Shown here: in pieces, positions 8,577 through 16,688 of the stretch
How positions within the stretch are numbered: the stretch's first letter is position 1
How the letters are laid out: each line of letters starts with the position of its first letter
Assembly (NCBI RefSeq): GCF_001549985.1
Contig: NZ_LROZ01000003.1
Coordinates: forward strand, 186,001-250,000
Length of the DNA: 64,000 nt
Direction: 5' to 3'
Source: Myroides odoratus
GTDB lineage: Bacteria > Bacteroidota > Bacteroidia > Flavobacteriales > Flavobacteriaceae
Notes under the pieces: generated by a model
The model's database searches: none
What the model was told of the DNA's origin: nothing
What the model saw: only the letters and a program-made list of their open reading frames with translations
Translations under genes and position numbers: made by a program

Positions 8577-10747
8577 TTTTTACGCTCTACCATTTCCAGT
8601 TGATCTATATTTACTTTTGACGTAAAGAAACCATAATTCACCGTAGCGGTTTTCTTTTCAATACTGTCAATCGTTCCAACAGCTCTTCCTTCAAGCATTC
8701 TAACACGATCACCTACTTTAAGTGGGAATTTCGTCTTGTTGCTTTCTTCTTGCTGTTTTTGAATCTCTTTTTTCTCTTTCTTCTCCTTGCGAATGACTTC
8801 TACTTTTTTCTCTACTTCCTGAAGTAAAGCCTTTTGTTCCGTCTCCTTTTTCTTTTTTTCCTGAAGGGTGACTTTTTTGCGCTTGGAGTTTTCAATTTCA
8901 ACTACTTTCAGCAATTCACTAAATAAGGTCTTTTTGCTCTTGTTGTTGAAGTATTTTTCTGATAAATCATCTAATTTCTGCCCGAGATAAACCAAACGCT
9001 GGTTAGAATCATATAATTCTTGGTAACGTTCCAGCTTATCCTGAACTTTTGCATTGATGCCCTCTAATTTTTTACTCTCTTCTCTTGCTTTTGTTTCTTC
9101 TTCTTTTAGATTTTGAGAGGTGCGTTCCAGTTTGTGTCTTTCCTTTTGTAAATTGGCAATGGTTTTGTCAAAGCGAACTTTTTCCGTTTCTACTTTCTTC
9201 TTTGCTCGATTGATTAAACTAAAAGGAATACCATTTTTTTGTGCGACTTCAAAAGTAAATGAACTACCTGCTTGACCAATGTTCAATTTGTACAAAGGTT
9301 CTAGCGATTTTTCATCAAAAAGCATATTCGCATTTGTTGCATCTGGTAATTGATCCGCTAAGATTTTTAAATTCGTATAGTGGGTGGTAATGATTCCATA
9401 AGCCTCTCTATCGTAGAATTCTTCTAAGAAAACTTCAGCTAAAGCGCCTCCTAATTCTGGATCAGATCCCGTTCCAAATTCATCTATTAAAAATAAGGTA
9501 TTTGAATTACATTTCTTCAAAAAATAATTCATATTTTTCAATCGATAGCTATAGGTGCTTAAATGGTTTTCAATAGATTGATTGTCACCAATATCCGTTA
9601 AGATTCGATCAAATAAAAACGTATGACTGCGTTCATGTACAGGAATCAACAAGCCCGATTGCAACATGAGTTGTAAGAGTCCAACGGTTTTTAACGTGAT
9701 ACTTTTTCCCCCTGCATTTGGTCCAGAAATTACAATGATTCGACTGTCTTGTTCCAATTGAATCGTTTGTGGGTGCGTGACCTTTCTCTTTTCTTTGTTG
9801 TTTAACCACAAAATAGGGTGATAAGCCTCTCTGAAATAAAGGCTCTTTTCTTCGCGTATTTCAGGAAGTAAGCCGTTGATTTTTAACGCGTATTTTGCCT
9901 TTCCTGCTGTGATATCTAGTAAGCTCAAGTATTGCGTATACTCCAACAATAAGGTTCGGAATGGACGAATGTTGTTGGTTAGCGTTTTTAAAATGCGAAC
10001 GATTTCTTCTCGTTCTTCGTATTCTAAATTGTTGAGCTCTCTTGAGAAATGCAAAGTTGCTTCTGGTTCAATATAGATAATACTTCCCGTTTTGGATTGT
10101 CCTAATACACTCCCTTTTACTTTTCGACGGTGCATAGCTATTACGGCTAATACACGTCGATTATCCACAATGGTTTCTCTAATATCATCAAGATACCCCG
10201 CACTGTTGTATTGGGATAAGGCATAGCCAAAACTTTGGTTGATCTTACCGCGAACTAAATTAATGCTCTTGCGAATCGATAATAAATCTACCGAAGCATT
10301 GTCTTTAATTTCCCCGTATTTATCTAGTACATGTTCAATTTCTTTTAAAATGCTCTTTTCTAAAGTTAGGGTAGCAGTATCTGAAGAGAGATGTGGGTAA
10401 TAATCACTGAATTTATTGAAATAGGTGATTAAATTACTTGTGGTCTCTGTAAGGTTGTATATCTTTTTAAAACTACTTACTTCTAGGAAGCTGTCTTCAA
10501 TGCCTAAGAATTTTAGCTCATAGTCGATTCCTTCAAAATAATGATTGGGAATGACGTTGTTATTTGTGAAAGAAGCTAAATATTCTGAGGTTTGTTGGAG
10601 GGCATGTAAGGTTTGTTCTTTTGTTTTGTACGGAACAATTTCCATGGCCAATTCCTTTCCACTTTCTGTTACACAGAGATTGGAAACGAACGTTAAAACG
10701 GTATTAAATTCTAAATCTTGTAAAGTCTTTGTATTAATCGATGTCAT
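8573..10747 (-). CDS. mutS2: MutS2-family ATPase lacking the Smr nuclease domain
   Basis: MutS2 proteins act on branched DNA or collided ribosomes. This 724-residue protein has the N-terminal helical core (about 1-300), the ABC-type ATPase with Walker A GPNAGGKS (about residue 342) and Walker B LFLIDEFGTGSD (about 415), then a long charged coiled coil (about 520-660) and a C-terminal KOW-like segment (FPLKVGDRVRML to the end). Well-studied MutS2 proteins of about 780 residues end in a Smr endonuclease domain; here the protein stops after the KOW-like part and no Smr motif is visible. The short form may be normal for flavobacteria. Downstream DCC gene overlaps by ATGA. Confidence 0.9.
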   Translation of the reverse strand: MTSINTKTLQDLEFNTVLTFVSNLCVTESGKELAMEIVPYKTKEQTLHALQQTSEYLASFTNNNVIPNHYFEGIDYELKFLGIEDSFLEVSSFKKIYNLTETTSNLITYFNKFSDYYPHLSSDTATLTLEKSILKEIEHVLDKYGEIKDNASVDLLSIRKSINLVRGKINQSFGYALSQYNSAGYLDDIRETIVDNRRVLAVIAMHRRKVKGSVLGQSKTGSIIYIEPEATLHFSRELNNLEYEEREEIVRILKTLTNNIRPFRTLLLEYTQYLSLLDITAGKAKYALKINGLLPEIREEKSLYFREAYHPILWLNNKEKRKVTHPQTIQLEQDSRIIVISGPNAGGKSITLKTVGLLQLMLQSGLLIPVHERSHTFLFDRILTDIGDNQSIENHLSTYSYRLKNMNYFLKKCNSNTLFLIDEFGTGSDPELGGALAEVFLEEFYDREAYGIITTHYTNLKILADQLPDATNANMLFDEKSLEPLYKLNIGQAGSSFTFEVAQKNGIPFSLINRAKKKVETEKVRFDKTIANLQKERHKLERTSQNLKEEETKAREESKKLEGINAKVQDKLERYQELYDSNQRLVYLGQKLDDLSEKYFNNKSKKTLFSELLKVVEIENSKRKKVTLQEKKKKETEQKALLQEVEKKVEVIRKEKKEKKEIQKQQEESNKTKFPLKVGDRVRMLEGRAVGTIDSIEKKTATVNYGFFTSKVNIDQLEMVERKK

Positions 10748-10769
10748 GTGTTACAATGAGATTATCTAG

Positions 10770-10777
10770 CAAAAATA
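10770..10777 (-). promoter_or_regulatory. -7 element upstream of mutS2
   Basis: Minus-strand TATTTTTG fits TAnnTTTG and lies 23 bases before the mutS2 ATG. No clear -33 element is seen at the expected spacing. Confidence 0.45.
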
Positions 10778-10915
10778 CTACTTATTTATGTAAAAAAAGA
10801 GAGAAGCGCGATAAAGATACGTGCTAATTCGCTGAGGAAAGGAGGGCGTGGAATAGAATAGTTTTTATCTTTGATAGGTAAGAAATAAAGCAGAGCTAAC
10901 AGGAATAGAAAACAG

Positions 10916-11479
10916 ATGAAAAATACGGTTTGGGTAGATGAAATTTTAGAAGCGTTGAAAGATGTTGTGTTGGAAAGGACTTTCAAAAAAGGAGAGTCTC
11001 TCTTGCGTATTGGAGAGGTATGTGAATATGTAGGTCGAGTGGAGGAAGGGGCTTTGCGCATGTTTTATCTCGATGCAGAAGGAAAAGATATCTCGTTTTC
11101 CTTCTCTTTAGCGCAAGATATTTTTACGCACTATGAAGGGTTGTTGTCTGGTCAAGCTTCTACAATGGAAATCGAAGCTCTTGTGGATACAAGGGTTTTG
11201 CTTATTCGAAAAAGAGAGCTGTTTGCGTTGTATGAATCTTCGTTTTATTGGCAAAAAATCGGGAGATTGATGTCAGATGCTATTTTCTTATCTGCGAAAG
11301 AGCGCATTGATTTTTTACTTTTTTATACTATTGAACAGCGCTACAATTACTTGCAAATGAAGCAGCCTGAAATTTTGAATGTAGTAGCACAGAAGCATAT
11401 TGCGAGCTATATTGGAATTCAACCGCAATCACTCTCTCGATTAAAAAAACGCATCAATAAAAATGAAGAGTTAACTTAA
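10916..11479 (+). CDS. Crp/Fnr-family transcriptional regulator
   Basis: A 187-residue regulator with an N-terminal cyclic-nucleotide-binding-like beta roll (about 15-110, KGESLLRIGEVCEYVGRVEEGALRMFY) and a short C-terminal winged-helix domain (QKHIASYIGIQPQSLSRLKKRI, about 158-183). This is the short flavobacterial type in which the effector is usually unknown; no iron-sulfur cysteine cluster is visible. It lies 58 bases upstream of a DUF3995 membrane protein on the same strand, a likely target or partner. Confidence 0.88.
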   Translation: MKNTVWVDEILEALKDVVLERTFKKGESLLRIGEVCEYVGRVEEGALRMFYLDAEGKDISFSFSLAQDIFTHYEGLLSGQASTMEIEALVDTRVLLIRKRELFALYESSFYWQKIGRLMSDAIFLSAKERIDFLLFYTIEQRYNYLQMKQPEILNVVAQKHIASYIGIQPQSLSRLKKRINKNEELT

Positions 11480-11506
11480 GTGAATGTGACACTTTTGCCA
11501 ATGTAT

Positions 11507-11514
11507 TAGTTTTG
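11507..11514 (+). promoter_or_regulatory. -7 element upstream of the DUF3995 gene
   Basis: TAGTTTTG matches TAnnTTTG, 24 bases before the ATG. The surrounding 11480-11523 stretch has imperfect GTGAA...TTCAC halves that could be an operator for the adjacent Crp-type regulator; this is speculative. Confidence 0.4.
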
Positions 11515-11537
11515 TCGTTCACAATAAACTAAACGTG

Positions 11538-11933
11538 ATGATAGAAGGTATTCAATGGATGAATGCAGTAGTCTTTCTTGTATTGGGAGGAATACATGTA
11601 TTTTGGGTAGTTGGCGGTACTTGGGGAACTCAATTTGCAATTCCTGTTACGTCAACGGGAAACCCCGTTTTTCAACCTAGAAAAGCAGGAACTCTACTCG
11701 TGGCTTGTTGCTTGTTTGCTGGTGCAATGCTGAATTTGGGCTTTTTAGCGCTTGGACAATGGGCGTATTTCTTAATCGGTCTCTTGTTCGGATTGCGTAT
11801 TATTGGGGATTTTAGGTATATAGGGCTTGGTAAAAAAGTAAAAAACACTTCTTTTGCTCAGAAAGATGCAACTGTTTTTATTCCAATTTGTATATATTTG
11901 AGTTTAAGTCATTTTTTCTTGTTTTTTTGGTAA
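11538..11933 (+). CDS. DUF3995 small membrane protein
   Basis: A 131-residue integral membrane protein with four hydrophobic segments (MNAVVFLVLGGIHVFWVVGG; TLLVACCLFAGAMLNLGFL; WAYFLIGLLFGLRIIG; FIPICIYLSLSHFFLFFW). The pattern with HVFWVVGG and GDFRYIG matches the DUF3995 family, whose function is not known. A GTG lies one codon upstream of the ATG; I prefer the ATG at 11538. The Crp-type gene just upstream suggests regulated expression. Confidence 0.82.
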   Translation: MIEGIQWMNAVVFLVLGGIHVFWVVGGTWGTQFAIPVTSTGNPVFQPRKAGTLLVACCLFAGAMLNLGFLALGQWAYFLIGLLFGLRIIGDFRYIGLGKKVKNTSFAQKDATVFIPICIYLSLSHFFLFFW

Positions 11934-12047
11934 TAGTTTGATTTTTTTGGTAGATATGATGAATATCAGTTCTTTTCTTTGTTAAAAATCAGTAATTTGT
12001 ATTCGGAATTAAAAAGCTAAAAATTAACCTGATAAGAAAAAGAATCT

Positions 12048-13316
12048 ATGAAATATGTATCTGCTCAAGAAGCTGCTAAAGTTGTTCAATCTGGAGATAG
12101 AATTTATGTACATGCAGCTGCTGCAACCCCAAATGTTTTAACCAAGGCTATTAGTGATCGTGCTAGTGAATTGCGCAATGTTGAATTTTGTCATATTCAC
12201 ACAGAAGGAGAAGCGCCTTATGCAGATCCAGCGTTAGCAGAAAGCTTTCATGTTAATTCTTTCTTTATTGGCAAAAATGTACGCCATACCTTAGCGGCGG
12301 GTAATGGGTCTTATACACCCGTTTTTTTAAGTGAAGTTCCCTTGTTGTTTCGAAAAGGTGTACTCAAAGTAGACGTTGTTTTAATTCAAGTTTCCCCTCC
12401 AGATGAGCATGGGTTTTGTTCTCTTGGGGTATCTGTCGAAGCTTGTGTAGCAGCTATGGAAAGAGCAAGAGTGGTTATTGCACAAATTAACCCGCAAATG
12501 CCACGTACATTTGGAGATAGTGTTTTACATAGTTCAAAAATTGATTTGGCAGTAGATTGTGATTGTCCAATTTATGCGGCTAAAGAAGTTGTGATTACGG
12601 AAAAAGAAGCGACAATTGGAAAATTTGTTGCTAATTTAATAGAAGATGAAAGTACGCTTCAAATGGGGATTGGTTCTATTCCTAATGCTGTTTTGGCACA
12701 ATTGAATAGCCATAAAAACTTAGGGCTGCATACGGAGATGTTTTCGGATGGTGTAATTGATCTAATCCAAAATGGGGTGATTGATTGTTCGAAAAAGAAA
12801 ATTGCCAAAGGAAGAGCGTTGGCTACTTTTTTAATTGGATCTAAGAAACTGTATGATTTTGTGGATAATAACCCCTTTATTGTGCTGAAAGAATCGAGCT
12901 ATGTAAATGATACTGCAATTATTCGCAAGAACCCAAAAGTAGTGGCGATTAACTCTGCCATTGAGGTGGATTTAACGGGGCAGATTTGCGCGGATTCTAT
13001 TGGACATAGAATGTATTCTGGTGTTGGAGGACAAATGGATTTTGTTCGCGGTGCTTCTTTGAGTGAGGGTGGAAAAGCAATTATCGCGTTAGCTTCTACG
13101 AGTAATCAAGGACATAATCGCATTGTTCCGTTCTTGCGTCAAGGAGCAGGTGTTGTTACAACACGTGCACACGCCCAATATATTGTTACAGAATATGGAG
13201 TGGCTGATTTGTACGGGAAAACACTCAAACAAAGGGTAGCAGCAATGGCTGAAATTGCTCATCCTGATTTTAGAGAAGAGATTCTAAAAGCGTATTTCGA
13301 TAATTTGAAATCGTAA
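12048..13316 (+). CDS. Acetyl-CoA hydrolase/transferase family protein (acetate or 4-hydroxybutyrate CoA-transferase type)
   Basis: A 422-residue class I CoA-transferase of the acetyl-CoA hydrolase family: N-terminal domain about 1-180 and C-terminal domain about 190-420. The active-site-type glutamate is Glu230 in GLHTEMFSDG. Other family signatures are QVSPPDEHGFCSLG, GVGGQMDFVRGA and TEYGVADLYGKTLKQR. The reaction moves CoA between acyl groups, most often with acetate as acceptor; the acyl donor cannot be told from sequence. It stands alone between the DUF3995 gene and a strong terminator, so gives no pathway clue from context. Confidence 0.9.
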   Translation: MKYVSAQEAAKVVQSGDRIYVHAAAATPNVLTKAISDRASELRNVEFCHIHTEGEAPYADPALAESFHVNSFFIGKNVRHTLAAGNGSYTPVFLSEVPLLFRKGVLKVDVVLIQVSPPDEHGFCSLGVSVEACVAAMERARVVIAQINPQMPRTFGDSVLHSSKIDLAVDCDCPIYAAKEVVITEKEATIGKFVANLIEDESTLQMGIGSIPNAVLAQLNSHKNLGLHTEMFSDGVIDLIQNGVIDCSKKKIAKGRALATFLIGSKKLYDFVDNNPFIVLKESSYVNDTAIIRKNPKVVAINSAIEVDLTGQICADSIGHRMYSGVGGQMDFVRGASLSEGGKAIIALASTSNQGHNRIVPFLRQGAGVVTTRAHAQYIVTEYGVADLYGKTLKQRVAAMAEIAHPDFREEILKAYFDNLKS

Positions 13317-13419
13317 GGACAACTAGCATTGAACTAGTGTGAAAAAAAGAAAATTATCCTTTTAAGGAACGAATTGTTATTTGTTCATACAGGGAGAAAA
13401 AAATAGAGATAAAGTAGGA

Positions 13420-13448
13420 GGAGCGAATATATATTCGCTCCTTTTTTT
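13420..13448 (+). terminator. Intrinsic terminator after the CoA-transferase gene
   Basis: Eleven-base perfect stem GGAGCGAATAT / ATATTCGCTCC with no spacer, followed by seven T. Confidence 0.9.
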
Positions 13449-13608
13449 ATGATTGTATAGGGGGTGTGTTGGTTTTGAGGTGTTTGAAAAAGAGGATGTT
13501 GAAAGTGAAAACTATTTTTTTTAGATTTTGACTACTAATTTTAAGATTTAGTTGATGTTTTGTACAATAAAATATAGAGTTATACTGTTTAAAAAAGGTA
13601 TAAATCGT

Positions 13609-13616
13609 TATATTTG
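13609..13616 (+). promoter_or_regulatory. -7 element upstream of the TPR/barrel pair
   Basis: TATATTTG, a good TAnnTTTG match, 24 bases before the ATG of the TPR gene. The -33 region has GTTT rather than TTTG at 20 bases' spacing. Confidence 0.55.
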
Positions 13617-13639
13617 ACACTAAAATAAATAGAAAATCA

Positions 13640-16600
13640 ATGCGTAGAATTAATAGGTTGGCTTGTATAGCTGCACTAGTGGGGAGTATGAGCCTTTATG
13701 CACAGCAAACAGCTGTATATACAGGTCCTTATGCAACGTTTAATCATGCAGTAGCGCTGTATAATGAACAAGAGTATTTAGCAGCCCAACTATTGTTTGA
13801 TAAAATAAAGAAAGAAAATAGTTCAGAGAATAAAGAAATCGAAGCTGATTGTGCGTATTATATCGCCAATTGTGCCATTCGATTGGATCAGAGTGGTGCG
13901 GAAAACAAAATTGATGATTTTGTGGCCAATTATCCAACGAGTTCGAAACAGAATATTGCTTATATCGAAGCAACAGACTACTATTTTACTAGAGGTCAGT
14001 TTGCAAAGGCGGCTCATTATGCAGCTAAAGTAAAGGATAATGTAATTGAAACAGAAAAAGTAGCGGATCGATTCTTCTTTGAAAAAGGATATAGTTCTTT
14101 TTACATGAAGAATAGAAAAGAGGCAAAGAAATACTTAGAAAAAGTAAGTCAAAAAGGAGAGTGGGGAGAGCAGGCAACCTACTATTTAGGGTATATTGCT
14201 TATGATACGGATAATTTTGATGATGCGAAAAAGCTGTTTGAAAAAGTAGAAAGCAAGGAAAAGTACAAAGAGAAAATGGGGTACTTCCAAGCAGATATGA
14301 ATTTCAAAACAGGAAATTTTGAACAAGCTATTACGGATGGTCTATCGCAGATTGATAAATCCAATCCACAAGAAAAATCAGAGCTTGCAAAGATTATTGG
14401 AGAGAGTTACTTTAACCTCAAACAATATGATAAAGCCCTTCCTTACTTATTAGAGTACAAAGGGAAAAACGGCAAGTGGAATAATACGGATTATTATCAA
14501 TTGGGATATGCGTATTACAAGTCGAAAGACTATGAAAAAGCAATTGAACAATTCAATAAAATTATCGATGGAGATAATGCGATTGCTCAAAATGCATACT
14601 ACCATTTAGGAGAAAGTTATTTGCATACCCATAAAAAAACACAGGCTTTGAATGCATTTAAAAATGCATCAGAGATGCGTTTTGATGCCAGTATTCAAGA
14701 AGATGCGTATCTGAATTATGGTAAGCTGAGCTATGATATTGGAAATGCTTACCAAAGTGCACCAAAGGTAATCAGCGGATTCATGGAGAAATATCCAAGT
14801 TCCCCTTATAAAGAGGAAATGGAAGGATTGTTAATTGATTCGTATATTTCAGCTAAAAACTTTTCAGAAGCTTTAACGCTTTTAGAGAAAAACAAAACAA
14901 CGGCAAATAAAGAAGCCTATCAAAAGGTAACGTTTTATCGCGGATTAGAATTATTTGCTGAAGGCAAGTACGACGATGCATTAGCTATGTTTACTAAATC
15001 TTTAGTAGAGCGTCAAGATGGTGTATTTACAGCACGTGCTTATTATTGGCAAGCAGAATCTAATTATGCCTTGAATAAATTTTCAGAAGCCATTTCTTCT
15101 TATGTGAGCTTCTTGGGTAGTCCGCAAGCTAAAAATACCAATGAATATAAAAATGTAAACTACGGTTTAGGATATACCTACTTCAAACAAAAAGATTACA
15201 GCAATGCAGCGAAGCAATTTCAAAGTTTTATAGCCACTGCGCCAAAAGATGAAGCAAGACGCGTTGATGCTTACCTTCGCTTGGGAGATAGTCAGTTTGT
15301 AGAAGGAAGTTATTGGGCTGCTATGGAATCTTATAATAAAGTAATTGAAGCTAATAAGGTAGATGTTGAGTATGCGCGTTTTCAAAAAGCAATAGCTTAT
15401 GGATTTGTGGATCGTTTACAGAAAAAAGCAGACGATTTAATTGCTTTTACTAAAGATTATCCAAAATCAAGCTTAGCGGATAATGCGTTGTATGAATTAG
15501 GAATGACGTATGTTGTGATGCAACAACCACAAAAAGCAACCCCTATCTTTGATCAATTGTTGAAAAACTTTCCAAAGAGTTCTTATGCTTCTAAAGCCTT
15601 ATTGCGTCAAGGTTTAATTCACTATAATGCGAATAGACCAGATGAGGCATTGGTTAAATTTAAGGAAGTGGTAGCAAAATATCCAACTAGTGCTGAAGCG
15701 ATTGAGGCGGTACAAAATGCTCGATTGGTTTATGTGGATCAAGGAAAGGTAGATGAATATGGTGCTTGGGCTAAAGGCTTGTCATTTGTAAGTGTAAGTG
15801 ACTTGGAATTGGATAAGGACACGTATGAGTCTGCGGAGAAACAGTATATGCAGAATAATACGCAAGCTGCAATTGCTGGTTTTGAGAAATATTTAGCGAC
15901 TTATCCAAAAGGGTTAAAAGCATTACAAGCTCATTTTTATTTAGGACAAATGTATTTTGCAGCAAATAATTCGAAAAAAGCACAAACCCATTATTTAGCA
16001 GTTGTTGAGGGCAATAAAAATGAATATGTGGAAGTGAGTTTATCGCGTTTGGCTGAACTATACTTGAAAGATAAGGATACCGATCAGGCTTTATTGATGT
16101 TGAGTCGATTGGAAAACGAGGCGGCTCAAGAACAAAATAAAGTTTTTGCGAAGTCGAATTTGATGAAGTTGTATTATCAGGAAGAAGATTATACCAACGC
16201 GTTGGATTATGCTGAGCAGGTATTGAAAATGGCTAAAATAGACGATAAGGTTAAGAGTGATGCGCAAATTATTATTGCGAGAACAGCTTTTGCAAATAAA
16301 CAATATGACAAGGCGAAAAAAGGATATGCAGATGTAGCTAAAATTGCCAAAGGTGAATTAGCTGCTGAGGCCTTGTATTATGATGCTTTCTTTAAGCGCA
16401 TGGACAACAAGTTCGATGCTTCTAATGAGAGTGTTCAAAAATTAGCAAAAGACTATTCAACCTATAAGTATTACGGGGCAAAAGGATTAGTATTGATGGC
16501 GAAAAATTTCTATAGCTTAAAAGATGCGTATCAAGCGACGTATATCTTGGATAGTGTAATTAAGAATTTTGGAGAGTTTTCGGATGTTGTTGCAGAGGCA

Positions 16601-16663
16601 CAACAAGAATTGAACACCATTAAGAGCCAAGAAGCGAAACGCAATTCATCTGTAGTACAGTAA
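13640..16663 (+). CDS. Large secreted tetratricopeptide-repeat protein
   Basis: A 1007-residue protein with a signal peptide (cleavage likely after SMSLYAQ, residue 22) and otherwise TPR units along nearly its entire length; typical repeat cores include YYQLGYAYYKSKDYEKAIEQ and NVNYGLGYTYFKQKDYSNAA. Several segments resemble the YbgF/BamD style of periplasmic TPR (FPKSSYASKALLRQGLIHYN). It should be periplasmic or attached to the outer membrane and act as a protein-binding scaffold; no enzymatic motif is seen. The next gene, an outer-membrane barrel, starts 25 bases downstream, so the two are cotranscribed and probably work together. Lineage-typical in flavobacteria; function not known to me. 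Confidence 0.88.
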   Translation: MRRINRLACIAALVGSMSLYAQQTAVYTGPYATFNHAVALYNEQEYLAAQLLFDKIKKENSSENKEIEADCAYYIANCAIRLDQSGAENKIDDFVANYPTSSKQNIAYIEATDYYFTRGQFAKAAHYAAKVKDNVIETEKVADRFFFEKGYSSFYMKNRKEAKKYLEKVSQKGEWGEQATYYLGYIAYDTDNFDDAKKLFEKVESKEKYKEKMGYFQADMNFKTGNFEQAITDGLSQIDKSNPQEKSELAKIIGESYFNLKQYDKALPYLLEYKGKNGKWNNTDYYQLGYAYYKSKDYEKAIEQFNKIIDGDNAIAQNAYYHLGESYLHTHKKTQALNAFKNASEMRFDASIQEDAYLNYGKLSYDIGNAYQSAPKVISGFMEKYPSSPYKEEMEGLLIDSYISAKNFSEALTLLEKNKTTANKEAYQKVTFYRGLELFAEGKYDDALAMFTKSLVERQDGVFTARAYYWQAESNYALNKFSEAISSYVSFLGSPQAKNTNEYKNVNYGLGYTYFKQKDYSNAAKQFQSFIATAPKDEARRVDAYLRLGDSQFVEGSYWAAMESYNKVIEANKVDVEYARFQKAIAYGFVDRLQKKADDLIAFTKDYPKSSLADNALYELGMTYVVMQQPQKATPIFDQLLKNFPKSSYASKALLRQGLIHYNANRPDEALVKFKEVVAKYPTSAEAIEAVQNARLVYVDQGKVDEYGAWAKGLSFVSVSDLELDKDTYESAEKQYMQNNTQAAIAGFEKYLATYPKGLKALQAHFYLGQMYFAANNSKKAQTHYLAVVEGNKNEYVEVSLSRLAELYLKDKDTDQALLMLSRLENEAAQEQNKVFAKSNLMKLYYQEEDYTNALDYAEQVLKMAKIDDKVKSDAQIIIARTAFANKQYDKAKKGYADVAKIAKGELAAEALYYDAFFKRMDNKFDASNESVQKLAKDYSTYKYYGAKGLVLMAKNFYSLKDAYQATYILDSVIKNFGEFSDVVAEAQQELNTIKSQEAKRNSSVVQ

Positions 16664-16688
16664 GGTTTAATCGAATTAGAAAGTAATT

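Larger units (their letters stand above)
13317..13639. other. 323-base gap: terminator plus promoter region
   Basis: Holds the terminator at 13420-13448 and the -7 element at 13609-13616. I see nothing else: no RNA gene fold and no convincing small frame. Confidence 0.6.
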
